The notes: generated by a model from the letters alone, not told the origin. A stretch of 64,000 bases of DNA from an uncultured Oceanobacter sp. (GCA_913061185.1 CAJXTI010000008.1:25720-89719), one strand, 5' to 3'. Positions 55,104-63,953 are shown, counted from the first letter of the stretch. Program-made: numbers and translations.

Positions 55104-56036
55104 TCAGTCATCAGAGTGCAGTTCAGACAATAGCTCCAACTCGCGGGCTTGCAGTACAAACACGCCGTGGCCTCCACGTTCGAAGTCTGGCCAGACAAAC
55201 GGCAATTCCGGGAAGGCAGCTTCCAGAGCAGGCCAGCTATTGCCCACCTCCACCACCAGCAAACCATCATCACTGAGATACTGCCGGGCCTGACGGAGCA
55301 TAATCCGCACCAGGTCGAGGCCATCCTCTCCCGCTGCCAGCGCCAGCGCTGGTTCATGCTGGAATTCTTCCGGCAGGCTAGCCATATCTTCCGCATCAAC
55401 GTAGGGGGGATTGGAGACAATCAGATCGTATTGGCCATGGGCTGCAGCAAACAGGTCAGATTGTAATGCCTGAACCCTGTGCCCCAACCCATGGCGCTGG
55501 ATGTTTTCCTCTGCCAGCGTAAGCGCATCAAAGGAGATATCCAGCAACTCGACTTCGGCATCCGGGAACTGTACAGCGCAGGCAATACCGATACAGCCTG
55601 AACCGGTACACAGGTCAAGCATACGCTGTGGTTTACCCTCACCCTGCCACCAGGGCAAAAACTCATTCTGAATCAATTCTGCAATCGGTGAACGAGGTAT
55701 CAATACTCGCTCATCCACCACAAACGGCAAACCACAAAACCAGGCTTGCCCGGTCAGGTAAGGTGCCGGAAAGCGGCTGTCTATGCGTTCAACGACCAGT
55801 GCAATAACGGATTCACGCTCTTGCCGTGTCAGCCGGGCACTGTACCACTCAGGGGATAACTCCCATGGCAACATCAGCGCATGCGTCACCAGCAGTCGGG
55901 CTTCATCCCAGGCATTGTCGGTGCCATGGCCGAAGTAAATGTCGAATTCGTTCATACGGCTGACCGACCACCTCAGCATATCCTGAATGGTACTCAGCTC
56001 TTCAATTGCCGCGGAGGCATTCTGATGCAAATACAT
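55104..56036 (-). CDS. prmB: Ribosomal protein L3 glutamine methyltransferase PrmB
   Basis: N5-methylates a glutamine of ribosomal protein L3. The 310 residues align end to end with E. coli PrmB: STIQDMLRWSVSRMNEFDIY, FGHGTDNAWDEA, ERVLIPRSPIAELI, the SAM motif LDLCTGSGCIGIACAVQFPD and the catalytic NPPYVDAEDM. The related PrmC/HemK is excluded by the N-terminal block. Upstream of aroC. Confidence 0.95.
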   Translation of the reverse strand: MYLHQNASAAIEELSTIQDMLRWSVSRMNEFDIYFGHGTDNAWDEARLLVTHALMLPWELSPEWYSARLTRQERESVIALVVERIDSRFPAPYLTGQAWFCGLPFVVDERVLIPRSPIAELIQNEFLPWWQGEGKPQRMLDLCTGSGCIGIACAVQFPDAEVELLDISFDALTLAEENIQRHGLGHRVQALQSDLFAAAHGQYDLIVSNPPYVDAEDMASLPEEFQHEPALALAAGEDGLDLVRIMLRQARQYLSDDGLLVVEVGNSWPALEAAFPELPFVWPDFERGGHGVFVLQARELELLSELHSDD

Positions 56037-56202
56037 TTACTTGCCCGACTAGGAAATCAGCTTAGTTTACTGGCTGCCTGCAGAAATGTCGCGAGCGACA
56101 ACAGGACAAGGCTCAAATCGATCCGAAAGAAAAATCGTTCGTATCAGACAAGCTTGCTGAGTAGTCAGCTTGCCGTGACGTATCGGATCTCAGACCACAT
56201 CC

Positions 56203-57129
56203 TCAAGCCATACGCTGACCGTAAGGACTGCAGCTACCCTGCTCAAAGGCATCCAGCGCTTTTTCGGCAATATGGCGTCCCAGTTCAATCATCTCTTTGG
56301 CGCGGTAGAACTCATACATTTCACAGGATTCAATCGGCATATTGATCATCAGATCGGGCGGATAAGCGGCGGTTTTGAAGCGGGTGAGCGACAGCTGCAT
56401 GGTTTCAAACATCTGATTCATCATTTCCAGCTTGCCGATATTTTCATCGACATGACTGGACGCATCGGCCCGACGTTTCGAATCCAGCCAGCTGGTCGCC
56501 TTGTCTACCACCGAGTTGAACCAGTCGCGTTTTTGCTGGCCGGTGTCTTCGCGGGCAAAGACAAAATCGCCTGGCATGGCCGCATCCGAGTTCAGGTCGA
56601 CGGCAAACAGATAATCGGCATGAATGGAGATACAGGGAGAAATCGGTAATGGATTCAGCACACCACCATCCACCAGCGTTCTGCCATTAATCTTCACCGG
56701 GTGCAAAATACTGGGAATTGCCGCCGAAGCCCGAATCGCCAAATCCAGCGACCCACGTTGAAACCAGACTTCTTTTTTGGCCGTCATATCAGTTGCGACT
56801 GCCGTAAAGGGAATGTCCAGATCCTCTATCAGGCAGTCCTCCAACAATTCGCTGATCATGCTGAACACACGATCACCACGAATCACTCCACTCGACAGCA
56901 AGGACACATCGACCAGTTTGAGCACATCCAGATACCCCAGCTTGCCAACCCACTCGCGAAAGAGCGGTAACTTGCCAGCGCAATAGAAACCACCGATCAC
57001 AGCCCCCATGGAACAACCCGAGATACCCACGACGTTATAACCACGAGCCTCAAGCACATCCAGTACACCAATATGGGCATACCCCCGTGCACCACCGCTG
57101 CCTAACGCCAACGCGACTGTTTTCGTCAT
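56203..57129 (-). CDS. Patatin-like phospholipase, RssA/NTE family
   Basis: 308 residues from the ATG at 57129 (MTKTVALALGSGGARGYAHI), preceded by GGAGAT; a start six codons earlier is possible. Oxyanion loop GSGGARG, nucleophile elbow GCSMG and the dyad Asp in LVDGGVLNPLP are intact, so it is probably an active serine acylhydrolase. The C-terminal half (about 210-308) is helical with KLEMMNQMFETMQLSLTRF. It starts two bases after the DUF4892 gene. Confidence 0.92.
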   Translation of the reverse strand: MTKTVALALGSGGARGYAHIGVLDVLEARGYNVVGISGCSMGAVIGGFYCAGKLPLFREWVGKLGYLDVLKLVDVSLLSSGVIRGDRVFSMISELLEDCLIEDLDIPFTAVATDMTAKKEVWFQRGSLDLAIRASAAIPSILHPVKINGRTLVDGGVLNPLPISPCISIHADYLFAVDLNSDAAMPGDFVFAREDTGQQKRDWFNSVVDKATSWLDSKRRADASSHVDENIGKLEMMNQMFETMQLSLTRFKTAAYPPDLMINMPIESCEMYEFYRAKEMIELGRHIAEKALDAFEQGSCSPYGQRMA

Positions 57130-57131
57130 TT

Positions 57132-58094
57132 TTATCTCCGTGGCCAAAATACAAAACGCAAGGCAGGTACCAGACTGCCATCGGGAGGCAACGCCAACGC
57201 CGCCTGCCCACTGACATTCAACTCAGCTCCCGCATCAAAACTGGCGACCCGCAACTGCTGCGCAAGGCGGTCAGAACAGGTCTGATTCACCGACATATCA
57301 TTCGACTGATAACAGTGCACCACCAGAAACAGACGCTGCTGTACGCCCTGTGACAACGACGTCAATACATTCAGCAATGGCGCACTGGCAACGCTATCGA
57401 ACTGGCCATCAGTGACCTGAAATCCTGGCAGCCAACCGCTGCTGATACTTAACATACTGCTGATATCTGCACGGTTAACCACTCCCGGCAGCACGTTGTC
57501 TGAAGTCTCAATCATATCCAGCCCCACCACCGTCTGACGTGGGCCACGCTGGGTAGCGTAGACCAGCAGCAGTGTTGCCGAAGCTCGCTGAGTCGACAGC
57601 GTCGCCGCAGCAGTTGGCGGCAAATAAATCACCATATAGCGCTGTTGATTGTCCCTGCCCACCAAGCGACCGTTTTCAAAGATTTCATTGGCCCAGAAAT
57701 GACTACTGCCACAATCCAGATCCTGACACTGGTACAACACTCGCGCCGACATCCCTTGTGCCAACTCATTTTGCAGCGGTTCCAGCAAGCCGTCCAGATC
57801 CAGTTTTTCACTGGATTCCCACGCCAATCGCCGTAAAGAACCGGAGATCCTCAACTCACGATCCGCAAAGGTCACCGCCGCCGCACGTTTCTGCGCCGAC
57901 AACACCAGACGGAAATGATCAATCGAAGAGGTTCGATCCGTCAGCACCCGCGCCCCCACCGGGGCAACCAGCTGACTGAAACGATCGTCATCCGCCGCCT
58001 CGACCGGTAATACACACAAGACCACAAGCATCATCAGAATGACTCGACATAAGCTATCGCCGACCCGGTTATTTTGCTGCCGATTTCCAGTCAC
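57132..58094 (-). CDS. DUF4892 family periplasmic protein
   Basis: 320 residues from a GTG preceded by GAGGT. A signal peptide (VILMMLVVLCVLPVEAA) is followed by an exported domain with two Cys pairs (YQCQDLDCGSSHFWANEIFE and HCYQSNDMSVNQTCSDRL). The C-terminal part resembles an OmpA-like segment common to this family (RLAQQLRVASFDAGAELNV). DUF4892 is frequent in Pseudomonas, function unknown; the family name is from memory. Directly upstream of, and probably co-transcribed with, the patatin gene. Confidence 0.8.
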   Translation of the reverse strand: MTGNRQQNNRVGDSLCRVILMMLVVLCVLPVEAADDDRFSQLVAPVGARVLTDRTSSIDHFRLVLSAQKRAAAVTFADRELRISGSLRRLAWESSEKLDLDGLLEPLQNELAQGMSARVLYQCQDLDCGSSHFWANEIFENGRLVGRDNQQRYMVIYLPPTAAATLSTQRASATLLLVYATQRGPRQTVVGLDMIETSDNVLPGVVNRADISSMLSISSGWLPGFQVTDGQFDSVASAPLLNVLTSLSQGVQQRLFLVVHCYQSNDMSVNQTCSDRLAQQLRVASFDAGAELNVSGQAALALPPDGSLVPALRFVFWPRR

Positions 58095-58120
58095 AGAACT
58101 ACCTCAATACCAATATTCAA

Positions 58121-58136
58121 TACTCATTATAGAGTA
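58121..58136. promoter_or_regulatory. Inverted repeat in divergent promoter region
   Basis: TACTC-ATTATA-GAGTA lies between the divergent DUF4892 and DUF885 genes and encloses a -10-like ATTATA. Operator-like, no known regulator. Confidence 0.3.
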
Positions 58137-58257
58137 CAGCGTAACACGAGCCATGCCCGCGACTGCGGCAATCATATCGACCAGCAACAGCTTTACTACA
58201 ACGCAGCGTTCCAGATTGCTACACTGCCGGCTTCGAATTCAGCGACACCGAGTCCCC

Positions 58258-60057
58258 ATGTCACGCCTTTATCCTATATTGCTGCGATCCCTGCCTCTGA
58301 CACTGCTGTTTCTGGGAGGTTGCCAGGCCAGCTTGTCAACTCGACCGGATACTCAGAGCAAGGCATCGCTCACCTATTCCAATGAGCAACAAGCAGCCGT
58401 TCAGGAACAATTGGACAATGCCAGCAACGACTATTTTCAACAGCTGGCTGACCGCTTTCCTGAACGGGCCAGAGCACTGGGAATAGAGCCTGAAGCCGCC
58501 TGGTCAACGCTATCCGCCACCAGCCAGAACGGCATCTATCAGCAGCTGCAACAACAGAAGCAACAATTACAAAGTCTGCCGCTCGATGCTCTGCCAGCAC
58601 AGCAACAACTGGTTGCCAGTACGCTGATCTACCGTATCAACCAACAACTGGACTGGCGCGACTGCGACAACAACAGCATGCCACTAGGCAGTGAGCACGA
58701 CTGGCTTAATCTGCTTGAAACCAGCCTGTCGAAAGATACTCGGGTCGATAACATCCCCGGCTTCCACCGTTACCTCAAACGCCTTGAATCCGCTGCGCTG
58801 CTGTTGCAGCAATGGCAGCAGCAAATCAGCGAACGCAGTCAGCGCCACGTCGTCATGCTGGGCAGCAGCCGCAAGCGCACCTTGCGCCAGCTTGACCAGA
58901 TGATGTCTGGCTACCCGTTTACCGACAGCCCGGAACCATCTACCCTGTGGCGCGATATTCAAACCCGGTTGACACGGCTGGATCTCTACCCGTCCAGTCA
59001 CGAGGTACTCGAAAGCAAGGCCGCCAGCATCCTCACCAACCATTTATTACCCGCCTTGCGGGCACTGCGTCATCAACTAGCTGAACTGCCCGTGCAAACC
59101 AGCCTGAGCTGGCAACAACAGCCCAACGGCGACGCCTGCTACCGTTTGCAATTGACCGAGATGGGCAGTGCAGAATCTCCCGAACTGTTACAGGAAATAT
59201 CCAAAACCCGCCTCTCTTCCATACAGCAACAACTGGTTCAAGAGCTGACCCTGGATCCAGCCCAAACACTGGCTCCCCAGTTGCGCGCCTGGTTGGCATC
59301 ACACCGGATACAACCGTCACAGCCCCAGCAGGCCACGCGTGAGCGCTTGCAACAGCTGAACCAGCAGCTCCCCCAGCTGTTTGCTTACCTGCCCACCACA
59401 GTGCTGGTGATTCAACCCAGCCAGGACGCCAGTGTCATCAGCCCCTGGTATGAAGCCCCCAGACCAGCACTGGAACAGCCGGGTATCTACTGGACCGTCG
59501 CCAATCACCCGGCCAGCAGCTGGCGTTGGCCACTGGATCTGTACCGCAATACCCTGCCGGGCAAACACCTGCAAGTAGCACTGGCGCAGGAAAACACGCA
59601 ATTGCCCGACTTTATGCGTGCTCCCATCAACAACGACTTTGAACCGGGCTGGTTGTCCATCGCCGCCGAATTGGCAGCCGATCTTGGCGGCTATCAGAAT
59701 GCCGGAGAACACGCCTGGGTATTGCTGGATGAAATGGAACAGGAGCTGAATCTTATTCTGGATATCGGCATCCATCTTTATCAATGGCCGCAAGACAAGG
59801 CCATCCGCTATTGCCAGATCAACAGCTTTCTGTCGGAACAGGATTGCCAACAACGCCTGCAACAGATAATGGAAGCACCCGGACGCCTGGCTCGTCCGGC
59901 AATCTCGCGCGCCAACCTGCTGAGCCTGATTCAGTCGGCTGAATCCGAATTGGGGAAAGACTTCGTCGGCCAACAGTTTTATAGCGACTGGCTGGCAGCC
60001 GGACTGCTACCACCAGCACTGTATGGCCAATGGTTGAGGTTATGGGTGGCGCAGTAA
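58258..60057 (+). CDS. DUF885 family lipoprotein, catalytic motif degenerate
   Basis: 599 residues from the ATG at 58258 (MSRLYPILLRSLPLTLLFLG); the frame extends 73 codons upstream without support. Lipoprotein signal with lipobox LGGC. The remainder follows the DUF885 fold, a zinc-peptidase-like family, up to the C-terminal QFYSDWLAAGLLPPALYGQW. However, the family motif HExxPGHHLQ reads LYRNTLPGKHLQ (residues 428-439): the metal-binding HE is Leu-Tyr and one His is Lys. EGWALYAE is also altered to EPGWLSIAAE. It is Gln-rich in the first third. Probably not a functional peptidase, perhaps a binding or scaffold protein. Confidence 0.82.
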   Translation: MSRLYPILLRSLPLTLLFLGGCQASLSTRPDTQSKASLTYSNEQQAAVQEQLDNASNDYFQQLADRFPERARALGIEPEAAWSTLSATSQNGIYQQLQQQKQQLQSLPLDALPAQQQLVASTLIYRINQQLDWRDCDNNSMPLGSEHDWLNLLETSLSKDTRVDNIPGFHRYLKRLESAALLLQQWQQQISERSQRHVVMLGSSRKRTLRQLDQMMSGYPFTDSPEPSTLWRDIQTRLTRLDLYPSSHEVLESKAASILTNHLLPALRALRHQLAELPVQTSLSWQQQPNGDACYRLQLTEMGSAESPELLQEISKTRLSSIQQQLVQELTLDPAQTLAPQLRAWLASHRIQPSQPQQATRERLQQLNQQLPQLFAYLPTTVLVIQPSQDASVISPWYEAPRPALEQPGIYWTVANHPASSWRWPLDLYRNTLPGKHLQVALAQENTQLPDFMRAPINNDFEPGWLSIAAELAADLGGYQNAGEHAWVLLDEMEQELNLILDIGIHLYQWPQDKAIRYCQINSFLSEQDCQQRLQQIMEAPGRLARPAISRANLLSLIQSAESELGKDFVGQQFYSDWLAAGLLPPALYGQWLRLWVAQ

Positions 60058-60163
60058 CAGAACAACCAGACAGTACGGGCGCTTGTCCGTATTGTCGAGG
60101 TCATGAGTAATGTGGGCTACCTGAGCGTTTTGAGTCGAGTTGTAACCCGTGCGCTTGAACCCC

Positions 60164-60685
60164 CTAGCGGTTCCCGTTACGGAATACCAAACGATTATTC
60201 ACATCACGGCTGCTTTTGATACGCTCACTGTGATCAATAGCCTGTTGCTGCTTGGCCATACGATCATACAACAACACATTGACGGTGGCCCCCAGGTTCA
60301 TGCAACCAATGGTTGGAACATAAACCACAGCATCAGCCACATCAATGATGGACTGATCGACAGATCCATCTTCCGGGCCAAAGATATACAAGGCATGATC
60401 AGGATGAATAAATTCCGATAACGGAGTTGCCCCGACAGCAAACTCAACACACACCAGCGTCCGATGCTGTCCGGCCAATTCAGTAAAAGACTCAACCGCG
60501 CTCAGTTCAATATGCTGGCTAGCGTTCTTGGTATCCTGATGATATTTTGCCGCTCGCGCAAATCGCTTGCCGGTATAATAAATGGCACTGGCACCATAAC
60601 AACCGGCAGCACGCATTACCACACCTACATTAGAAGGGCTTTTGGGGTTGCATAACGCAATAGCGGACGACCTTGTTTGTTGCAC
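60164..60685 (-). CDS. SpoU/TrmH-family RNA methyltransferase
   Basis: 173 residues with the SPOUT knot motifs: motif 1 NPKSPSNVGVVMRAAGCYGA, motif 2 LYIFGPEDGSVDQSIID and motif 3 VYVPTIGCMNLGATVNVLLY. No extra N-terminal substrate domain, so it is a minimal TrmL/TrmH-type enzyme, but it lacks the TrmL-specific features I would need for a name. RNA target unknown. Convergent with the DUF885 gene. Confidence 0.88.
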   Translation of the reverse strand: MQQTRSSAIALCNPKSPSNVGVVMRAAGCYGASAIYYTGKRFARAAKYHQDTKNASQHIELSAVESFTELAGQHRTLVCVEFAVGATPLSEFIHPDHALYIFGPEDGSVDQSIIDVADAVVYVPTIGCMNLGATVNVLLYDRMAKQQQAIDHSERIKSSRDVNNRLVFRNGNR

Positions 60686-60754
60686 GATGTATTCCCAATA
60701 CTGGTTATATTCGAGCGCATCATACTAAAAAATCCCCCTTTTATAAACCGGCAG

Positions 60755-60782
60755 CTGAATATCAAAAATACAAAACCAGAAA
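60755..60782. repeat. Imperfect direct repeat, copy 1
   Basis: 28 bases beginning CTGAATATCAAAAATAC. Copy 2 lies at 60893-60920; they differ at four positions, all transitions, and each is preceded by an ACCGG-like stretch. Confidence 0.7.
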
Positions 60783-60892
60783 TTTCACAGGAATACCTGC
60801 ACTCCTGCACTCCTGTATAGTAGCCAGCAGTGTCCATTGCATTCCCACATAATGCGTAGAAACAAGAACAGTCTATATTTTACCAACCGGGC

Positions 60893-60920
60893 CTGAGTAT
60901 TAAAAATATAAAATCAGAAA
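60893..60920. repeat. Imperfect direct repeat, copy 2
   Basis: 28 bases beginning CTGAGTATTAAAAATAT, 24 of 28 identical to copy 1 and 138 bases from it. Confidence 0.7.
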
Positions 60921-61007
60921 GCTTCATCGTACTGAAAACAGATAATAAAAAATAAAAATTCAGATTTTAAAAAATTTAGTTTTCCAGAGCAAGTACCACA
61001 CTCAGGC

Positions 61008-61095
61008 CTGCTAACACTTCGTAGCACTCCAGTAGCCCGTCGTTATCTGAGCGGCTACTGGAGGCCGTTATTATCGGTGCTGTGCAGTTAGATCT
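61008..61095 (-). other. Nested inverted repeat directly after the carbonic anhydrase gene
   Basis: An 11-bp perfect stem (CTCCAGTAGCC at 61027-61037 with GGCTACTGGAG at 61053-61063) is nested within shorter outer complementary pairs (CTAAC/GTTAG, AGCA/TGCT). No T run follows, so it is not a standard terminator. Confidence 0.5.
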
Positions 61096-61096
61096 G

Positions 61097-61978
61097 TTAC
61101 TTCACAGGTGACAGCAGGTCTGGATTGGTCACCAGGTTTCTGACACCGTGTGCGTGATCTTCATTAAACACATTACCCTTGCACCACAGACCAACCGTGG
61201 CAATGTTCACCTTGGCTACCTTGGGTCTGACACTCCATGACACTTGGAAAGGCGAACCGGCTTCATTGTAGCCAGGGCCTGTTGTAGAACCGGCATATTG
61301 CACCGGGTAACCAGTATCAGTCGGTATATTCAACGCTTGATGCACACCATTACGGACACCCTGTTGAGTCAGCTGGCCAAAGTCCAGAGCACTGCTGTCA
61401 TTTACCAGAACAAACACCTGTGTTTCTACACGCAACTGGGGATTGCCGATCGATTCATCCAGACAAGCGCCCAGAGTTGGCCCAGGGGCAACCTGTGCAG
61501 TTGAATGCACATAATGAACCTCAATCGTGTCTCCCGGAACCAGGCTGCCATGCTCACTCGGGCAAATATCTTCGGTAACGGCTGTGAGTTCACCAGCACT
61601 CAGTGACCCGGTATATTCATAACCACTTTGATAACCATGACCATCGCCATTGCCAGCATAGCGGGTAAATTCCCCCCCCTTGTGCTCGGCATTTTTGTGG
61701 AAGTGGATATTACACAAATTCATATATTCAGAGGCAGGAGCCGCACTGAATACACGGTTGTTCTTACCATCAGTTATATCAATATCACGAGGAGATTGAG
61801 GGCCAAACCCCTTACCTGCGGTATTTTGTGCCAACAAGCTGCGTTGTGCTGCCACCACCTGATCGGAAACCGGCTTATGCTCAGCAGTATGATGATGTTC
61901 GACACTGGCACAGCTCGCCAGCAAGGTCGTCGACGTAAGTAACACAGCAATTTTTGTTCTCATATTTATCATACCCAT
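61097..61978 (-). CDS. Probable delta-class carbonic anhydrase lipoprotein
   Basis: 293 residues; ATGs at 61978, 61972 and 61963 are all possible. Lipoprotein signal with lipobox LASC at about residue 22, then a His-rich tether (VEHHHTAEHK). The segment MNLCNIHFHKNAEHKGGEFT has the HxH plus later His arrangement I associate with zinc ligands of delta-class carbonic anhydrases, followed by the Gly-rich AGNGDGHGYQSGYEY. Further conserved-looking blocks are TIEVHYVHSTAQVAPGPTLG and ETQVFVLVND. Several Cys could form disulfides in the periplasm. Probable role: CO2/bicarbonate conversion outside the inner membrane. The family is from memory of its motifs. Flanking DNA is AT-rich, suggesting acquisition. 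Confidence 0.65.
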   Translation of the reverse strand: MGMINMRTKIAVLLTSTTLLASCASVEHHHTAEHKPVSDQVVAAQRSLLAQNTAGKGFGPQSPRDIDITDGKNNRVFSAAPASEYMNLCNIHFHKNAEHKGGEFTRYAGNGDGHGYQSGYEYTGSLSAGELTAVTEDICPSEHGSLVPGDTIEVHYVHSTAQVAPGPTLGACLDESIGNPQLRVETQVFVLVNDSSALDFGQLTQQGVRNGVHQALNIPTDTGYPVQYAGSTTGPGYNEAGSPFQVSWSVRPKVAKVNIATVGLWCKGNVFNEDHAHGVRNLVTNPDLLSPVK

Positions 61979-62319
61979 TATTAGTGAACGATAAATATTA
62001 ATTCAGATATTCTGGACTTGCGACCAAAACAACAATATAAAATAAAATTTTTACCAGGACGCCAAAAAAGCGCCCTAGTTCAATCAATCAGTGCTGCGCA
62101 ATGCCATTAACGTAATTCGGATTCTTCATGCAGGAGCGGTGATCAATGACACCCAGCGGACGCAAGCATCCTCCTACAGATTTCTATAATTCTTCGTCCC
62201 CGGTGAAGTCAACGGCAGTGCAGGTCACCTTGAACTCCAATACCAACTCACCTGCCATACAACTGTTGGCAGCCACCGCCATCAAGCCATTTCAGTACCA
62301 AGACCCCGTTCCAAAGTCA
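61979..62319. other. Gene-poor stretch upstream of the carbonic anhydrase gene
   Basis: 341 bases, AT-rich for the first 90, presumably with the carbonic anhydrase promoter (minus strand). It also contains the possible toxin fragment at 62079-62189. I see no intact gene on either strand. Confidence 0.5.
62079..62189 (+). pseudogene. Possible ParE/RelE-type toxin C-terminal remnant
   Basis: A 36-codon open stretch bounded by TAG (62076-62078) and TAA contains RNAINVIRILHAG, resembling the last strand of ParE-family toxins (VIRVLH). No start, no N-terminal part and no antitoxin are visible. Short similarity, so this is only a suggestion. Confidence 0.25.
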
Positions 62320-62829
62320 TTAAAATATTTCGCCATTCACATTCAGCGCCTCCTCCAGGCTGGCATAGCTCATCAGCACACATTGGCCAGAGTACTGTTT
62401 TCTCAGCTGATTGATCGCCATCAACAGTAACATTACCAACTGAAATGCTTGCAATAACGACTCAGGAGCTCCGGCGTTTTGCAGATCATCGTAATGCTCC
62501 GCAGCAAACTCATAAGCTTCCGTTTCCCGACGTCGCCAGTCCTCCCCCTCCGACTGCTCCAGTGTATCGAATACCTGATGCACCTGGCCTACCTGAATGG
62601 CAAGATCAGGACGTCCACGACTGAACAGACCGTTGGCATAACTGCGTAAAAACAGATCGGCCCAGGTAATCACCGAATAGCCACAGCCTGCCGTCGGCAA
62701 AGTAGGGTGAAATGGATCGCGCTGTTCACAAATAAACCAACGCTCTGAACGACCAACGACCGATTCGTTGTCTGCTACAGGCTGGCGCCACAAGGTGGCG
62801 GGCAGCAGTGATGATTCTGATCGACTCAT
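62320..62829 (-). CDS. Hypothetical protein
   Basis: 169 residues from the ATG at 62829 (MSRSESSLLPATLWRQPVAD), preceded by GAGGGA; the frame extends 14 codons further. Unrecognised. The first half is Trp/Arg-rich (SERWFICEQRDPFHPTLP) and the second is helical and Glu-rich (RRRETEAYEFAAEHYDDLQN), ending in a hydrophobic Leu/Met segment (ESLLQAFQLVMLLLMAINQL). No signal peptide. Ribosome site and codon use support a real gene; the function is unknown. Confidence 0.6.
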   Translation of the reverse strand: MSRSESSLLPATLWRQPVADNESVVGRSERWFICEQRDPFHPTLPTAGCGYSVITWADLFLRSYANGLFSRGRPDLAIQVGQVHQVFDTLEQSEGEDWRRRETEAYEFAAEHYDDLQNAGAPESLLQAFQLVMLLLMAINQLRKQYSGQCVLMSYASLEEALNVNGEIF

Positions 62830-63162
62830 AAAGTGTCCCTCGTTGATGTCTGCTTGGATAGACTTCAGCAAGGATCAGGCCAGTAAGAAGAAACGGCTTT
62901 ATTTCAACGAGTTAGATAAAAACACAAACGCATCAACACAAAAACGGCAAAAAATCGCCGCCAAAACCTGCAGGTCAGCGCCAGAACTCTGACAGCGTAA
63001 AAACACAACCGGGAAAAAGAGGCAGGACAAGGCAATATGAGAAGCGATACGGGACGCACAATGAGAGAACTCCTCAGAACGTCAAACAGCGGCCAATCCT
63101 CCGCGCCGCTGCCCCACCAGAAACATGCAACAAATGCCGAAGCCAGTCGCATTAACCGGCTC
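62830..63162. other. Intergenic stretch, no supported gene
   Basis: 333 bases between two leftward genes. It presumably holds the promoter of the gene at 62829. The open frame seen on the minus strand is Phe/Cys/Trp/Arg-rich and not convincing (see rejected items). Confidence 0.5.
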
Positions 63163-63953
63163 CTATTTCTCCTCCAGATCAAACGTCTTTTCGCTTAAAT
63201 GATGGCGTAACCGGTGAATCGCCACAAAAACCACCACCACAATCACCGGCAAAGCGATACCTTTAAGCATATAGGGATCAACCTGCAAGCCAAATGCCTT
63301 GAGACCATCCGCACCAATACCCACCAACGCCAGAATGTAATAACAGATCACTACCACCGACAACCCTTCGACCGTTTGCTGCAACCGCAACTGCAACTCA
63401 CTGCGTTTGTTCATCGACGTCAGCAAACGCTGGTTCTGCTCCTGAATCGACAGATCCACACGAGTGCGCAGCAAACTGGTTGTGCGGTGAATACGACGCG
63501 ACAAATCTTCCAGCTGATCTCGCACCGAATTACAGGTTTTGATGCCTGGCGTTAATCGCCGCTCAAGAAATTCCCGCAAACTCTGCACCCCGTCCAGCGG
63601 CTCCTCTTTCAACTGGTCGAGACGGTCACGCACCAGATCGTGATAGGCCTTGGCCGCCGCAAAACGGAAATTGGTATCTGAGCGATAACGCTCCACATCC
63701 GCTGCCAACTGTGACAATGACTTCAACAAATCACGGTCTTCAAACTGGTTTTCCAACTCCGAAATATTCTGGATCAACTGCGCCAGACTGGTCTCAACCC
63801 GAGTCAGCTCATTGCCCATTTTACGCGCCACCGGCAACGCCAGCAGCGACATCAAACGATAGGTTTCCAGCTCGAACAAGCGCTGCACCAAGCGCCCTGT
63901 CTGATACGGATTCAACCCCTTATTCACCGCCACAATGCGACCAAAGCCATCAC
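63163..63953 (-). CDS. DUF3422 family membrane-anchored protein, 5' end missing
   Basis: C-terminal 260 or so residues of a protein that normally has about 430. In-frame sequence continues upstream of the apparent GTG at 63933 as DGFGRIVAVNKGLNPYQTGR and is cut at 63953 by adapter sequence. Visible parts: RLVQRLFELETYRLMSLLAL, a long coiled coil (RVETSLAQLIQNISELENQF), TTSLLRTRVDLSIQEQNQRL and two C-terminal membrane helices (about the last 60 residues, GLSVVVICYYILALVGIGAD and GIALPVIVVVVFVAIH). These are the DUF3422 hallmarks; function unknown. The start shown by any gene caller here would be false. Confidence 0.85.

Larger units (their letters stand above)
60686..61096. other. AT-rich gene-free stretch with repeats and a large hairpin
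   Basis: 411 bases without a credible gene, visibly richer in A and T than the neighbourhood. It holds two imperfect direct repeats (60755-60782 and 60893-60920) and, next to the carbonic anhydrase stop, a nested inverted repeat (61008-61095). Confidence 0.6.

Noticed and set aside
62146..62430. 94-codon open frame on the plus strand
   Set aside because: Overlaps the end of the opposite-strand gene at 62320 and has no ribosome site or recognisable sequence.
62904..63182. 92-codon open frame on the minus strand with a GGAG before an internal ATG
   Set aside because: Composition (Phe, Cys, Trp, Arg, Leu) is that of T/G-rich non-coding DNA; it overlaps the end of the DUF3422 gene and shows no domain.
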